From Actinoplanes liguriensis (GTDB taxonomy: Bacteria > Actinomycetota > Actinomycetes > Mycobacteriales > Micromonosporaceae): DNA of 6,060 nucleotides. The notes below the pieces were generated by a model. The model had not been told where the DNA came from. It ran no database searches and worked only from the letters and a program-made list of their open reading frames with translations. Shown here one piece after another: positions 4,951-6,060 of this stretch; positions within the stretch are counted from its first letter, which is position 1; each line of letters opens with the position of its first letter. The stretch covers positions 37,449 through 43,508 of the forward strand of contig KL571294.1 of the NCBI GenBank assembly GCA_000715855.1. The letters are read 5' to 3'. The position numbers and the translations under genes are program-made.

Positions 4951-6046
4951 CAGGCGAGCTCCCGGGCGCAGCGGAAGCCGCTGAAGATCTGCCGCCGGAT
5001 CGGGTGGTCCCAGTTGCGAAACGTCCCGCGGACGGCGGCCGCGTCGGTGCCGAACGAGCCGCCGCGCAGCACCTTGTAGTCGCCGCCGAAGAACACCTCG
5101 GAGTACTCCGCGTAGGGGAACACGCAGAACCCCGGGTAGCCGTGCCAGTCGGTCGAGGTCCACTCCCAGACGTCGCCGATCAGCTGGTGCACGCCGAGCG
5201 GCGACACCCCCGCCGGGTACGCCCCGACCGGCGCCGGCGCGAGGTGCCGCTGCCCCAGGTTGGCGTGCTCCGGGCCGGGCGGGTCGTCACCCCACGGGAA
5301 GCGGCGGGAACGGCCGGTCTCCGGGTCCCAGCGGGCCGCCTTCTCCCACTCCACCTCGGTGGGCAGGCGCTTCCCGGCCCAGGACGCGTACGCCTCGGCC
5401 TCGAAGTACCCGACGTGCACGACGGGCTCGTTCGGGATGATCGCCGAGACGCGGCCGAACCGGCGGTATTGCCACTCGCCGCCGTCCCTGGTCCAGTGCA
5501 TCGGCGCGGTCAGCCCGGCCTCGTTGCGGTGCGCCCAGCCGCGGGCGGACCACCAGCGCGGGTCGTCGTAACCCCCGGCGTCGATGAAGGCCAGGTAGTC
5601 GGCGTTGGTCACCGGCCCCGCGTCGATCAGGAACGCCGGAACGTCCACGACATGCGCCGGCCGCTCGTTGTCGAGCGCCCACGGGTCGGTGTCGGTGCCC
5701 ATCGTGAACGGCCCGCCGGGGATGAACACCTCCCCGTGCACCCTGGTGAACGAACGCGGGGGTGGCGGCGCGGAGAGCACCGGGCCGCCCGTGCGCAGCT
5801 GGTGCGTGGCGAGCATCGTCTCGTCGTGCTGCTGCTCGTGCTGCACGATCATCCCGAACGCGAACCCGCCCGCGACCAGCGGACGCTCGTCGAGTCTCAC
5901 GTGGTCCAGCACGTCGAGCGCCTTGTCCCGGACCTGCGCGAGGTACCTTCGGGCCTCGGCCGGGTCGAGCAGCGGCAACGCCGGCCGGTCGCTGCGGGCG
6001 TGCTTGAACGCGTCGTACAGATGGTCGATGTCCTGCCGGACCGGCT
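4950..6046 (-). CDS. egtB: Hercynine oxygenase / sulfoxide synthase EgtB, 5'-truncated by contig end
   Basis: EgtB is the non-heme iron enzyme that joins gamma-glutamylcysteine and hercynine through an oxidative C-S bond to the sulfoxide, using oxygen. The visible part is 364 codons. Numbered from the first complete codon (6044), it shows the end of the N-terminal DinB-like helical domain with ARSDRP (16-21) and GMIVQHEQQHDETML, whose HxxxH pair (His69, His73) gives two of the three iron ligands. Next is a formylglycine-generating-enzyme-like domain: VFIPGGPFTMGTD (about 106-118), KRLPTEVEWEKAAR (225-238), GDVWEWTS (290-297), FPYAEYSEVFFGG (309-321), VLRGGSFG (325-332), RNWDHPIRRQ (343-352) and GFRCAR (356-361). 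About 65-70 N-terminal residues, including the third iron-binding His by family knowledge, are missing because adapter begins at 6047. An in-frame TTG at 5978 is not a start: the conserved reading PVRQDIDHLYDAFKHARSDR continues upstream of it. The stop overlaps the egtC start by one base. egtA may lie beyond the contig. Confidence 0.97.
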
Positions 6047-6060
6047 CTGTCTCTTATACA
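6047..6060. other. Nextera/Tn5 mosaic-end adapter remnant, right end (not genomic)
   Basis: The last 14 bases, CTGTCTCTTATACA, equal the first 14 of the synthetic mosaic end CTGTCTCTTATACACATCT, oriented as expected where a read passes from insert into adapter. The combination of T at position 4 (as in the natural Tn5 inside end) with ATACA at positions 10-14 (as in the outside end) is particular to the engineered hybrid. The egtB frame is interrupted at this point. Confidence 0.95.

Noticed and set aside
5976..5978. A TTG start for egtB, making a 342-residue protein
   Set aside because: Conserved EgtB sequence continues in frame upstream to the adapter, so the gene is truncated, not short.
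1..6060. A natural Tn5/IS50 composite transposon carrying argJ through egtB
   Set aside because: The end sequence is the laboratory hybrid of the outside and inside ends, there is no IS50 transposase, and the internal genes are host housekeeping genes cut mid-frame.

Overview
The window is a 6-kb piece of very GC-rich DNA carrying six protein-coding genes, all on the minus strand. The strong GC bias in third codon positions, the ergothioneine genes and the close-packed argC-argJ pair point to an actinomycete. The protein style suggests a Micromonosporaceae-like organism such as Actinoplanes, but that placement is a guess from familiarity, not an alignment. Both ends carry remnants of the synthetic Tn5 mosaic end used in Nextera library preparation (1-16 and 6047-6060). 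The terminal genes argJ and egtB are therefore cut by the sequencing library or assembly, not by a biological event, and genomic sequence spans about 17-6046.

In transcription order (right to left), the first block is egtB (partial), egtC and egtD. These are the sulfoxide synthase, the gamma-glutamyl amidohydrolase and the histidine trimethylase of ergothioneine biosynthesis. The three genes overlap by 1 and 4 nt and look like one translationally coupled operon. No egtE follows egtD. egtC contains a TTA leucine codon and two patches of unusually AT-rich codons.

Next comes a 367-bp non-coding stretch (2875-3241). It holds two 53-nt palindromes of identical architecture (2956-3008 and 3105-3157), a 32-bp tandem duplication between them, and a further hairpin that competes for one palindrome arm. 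The two palindromes share the base, apex and loop of the hairpin but have different 8-bp middle segments, each still self-complementary. This is the most unusual structure in the window.

A 339-residue soluble protein that I do not recognise follows (1855-2874), then two small GC hairpins that may terminate it (1783-1818). The last block is the start of an arginine biosynthesis operon: a candidate promoter (1738-1766), a good candidate ArgR operator (1719-1734), argC (703-1704) and the first 230 codons of argJ (17-706), with argC and argJ overlapping by 4 nt. Together they provide N-acetyl-glutamyl-phosphate reduction and acetyl-group recycling. I see no functional link between the arginine and ergothioneine blocks beyond adjacency. 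There are no tRNA, rRNA, CRISPR or transposase genes in the window.
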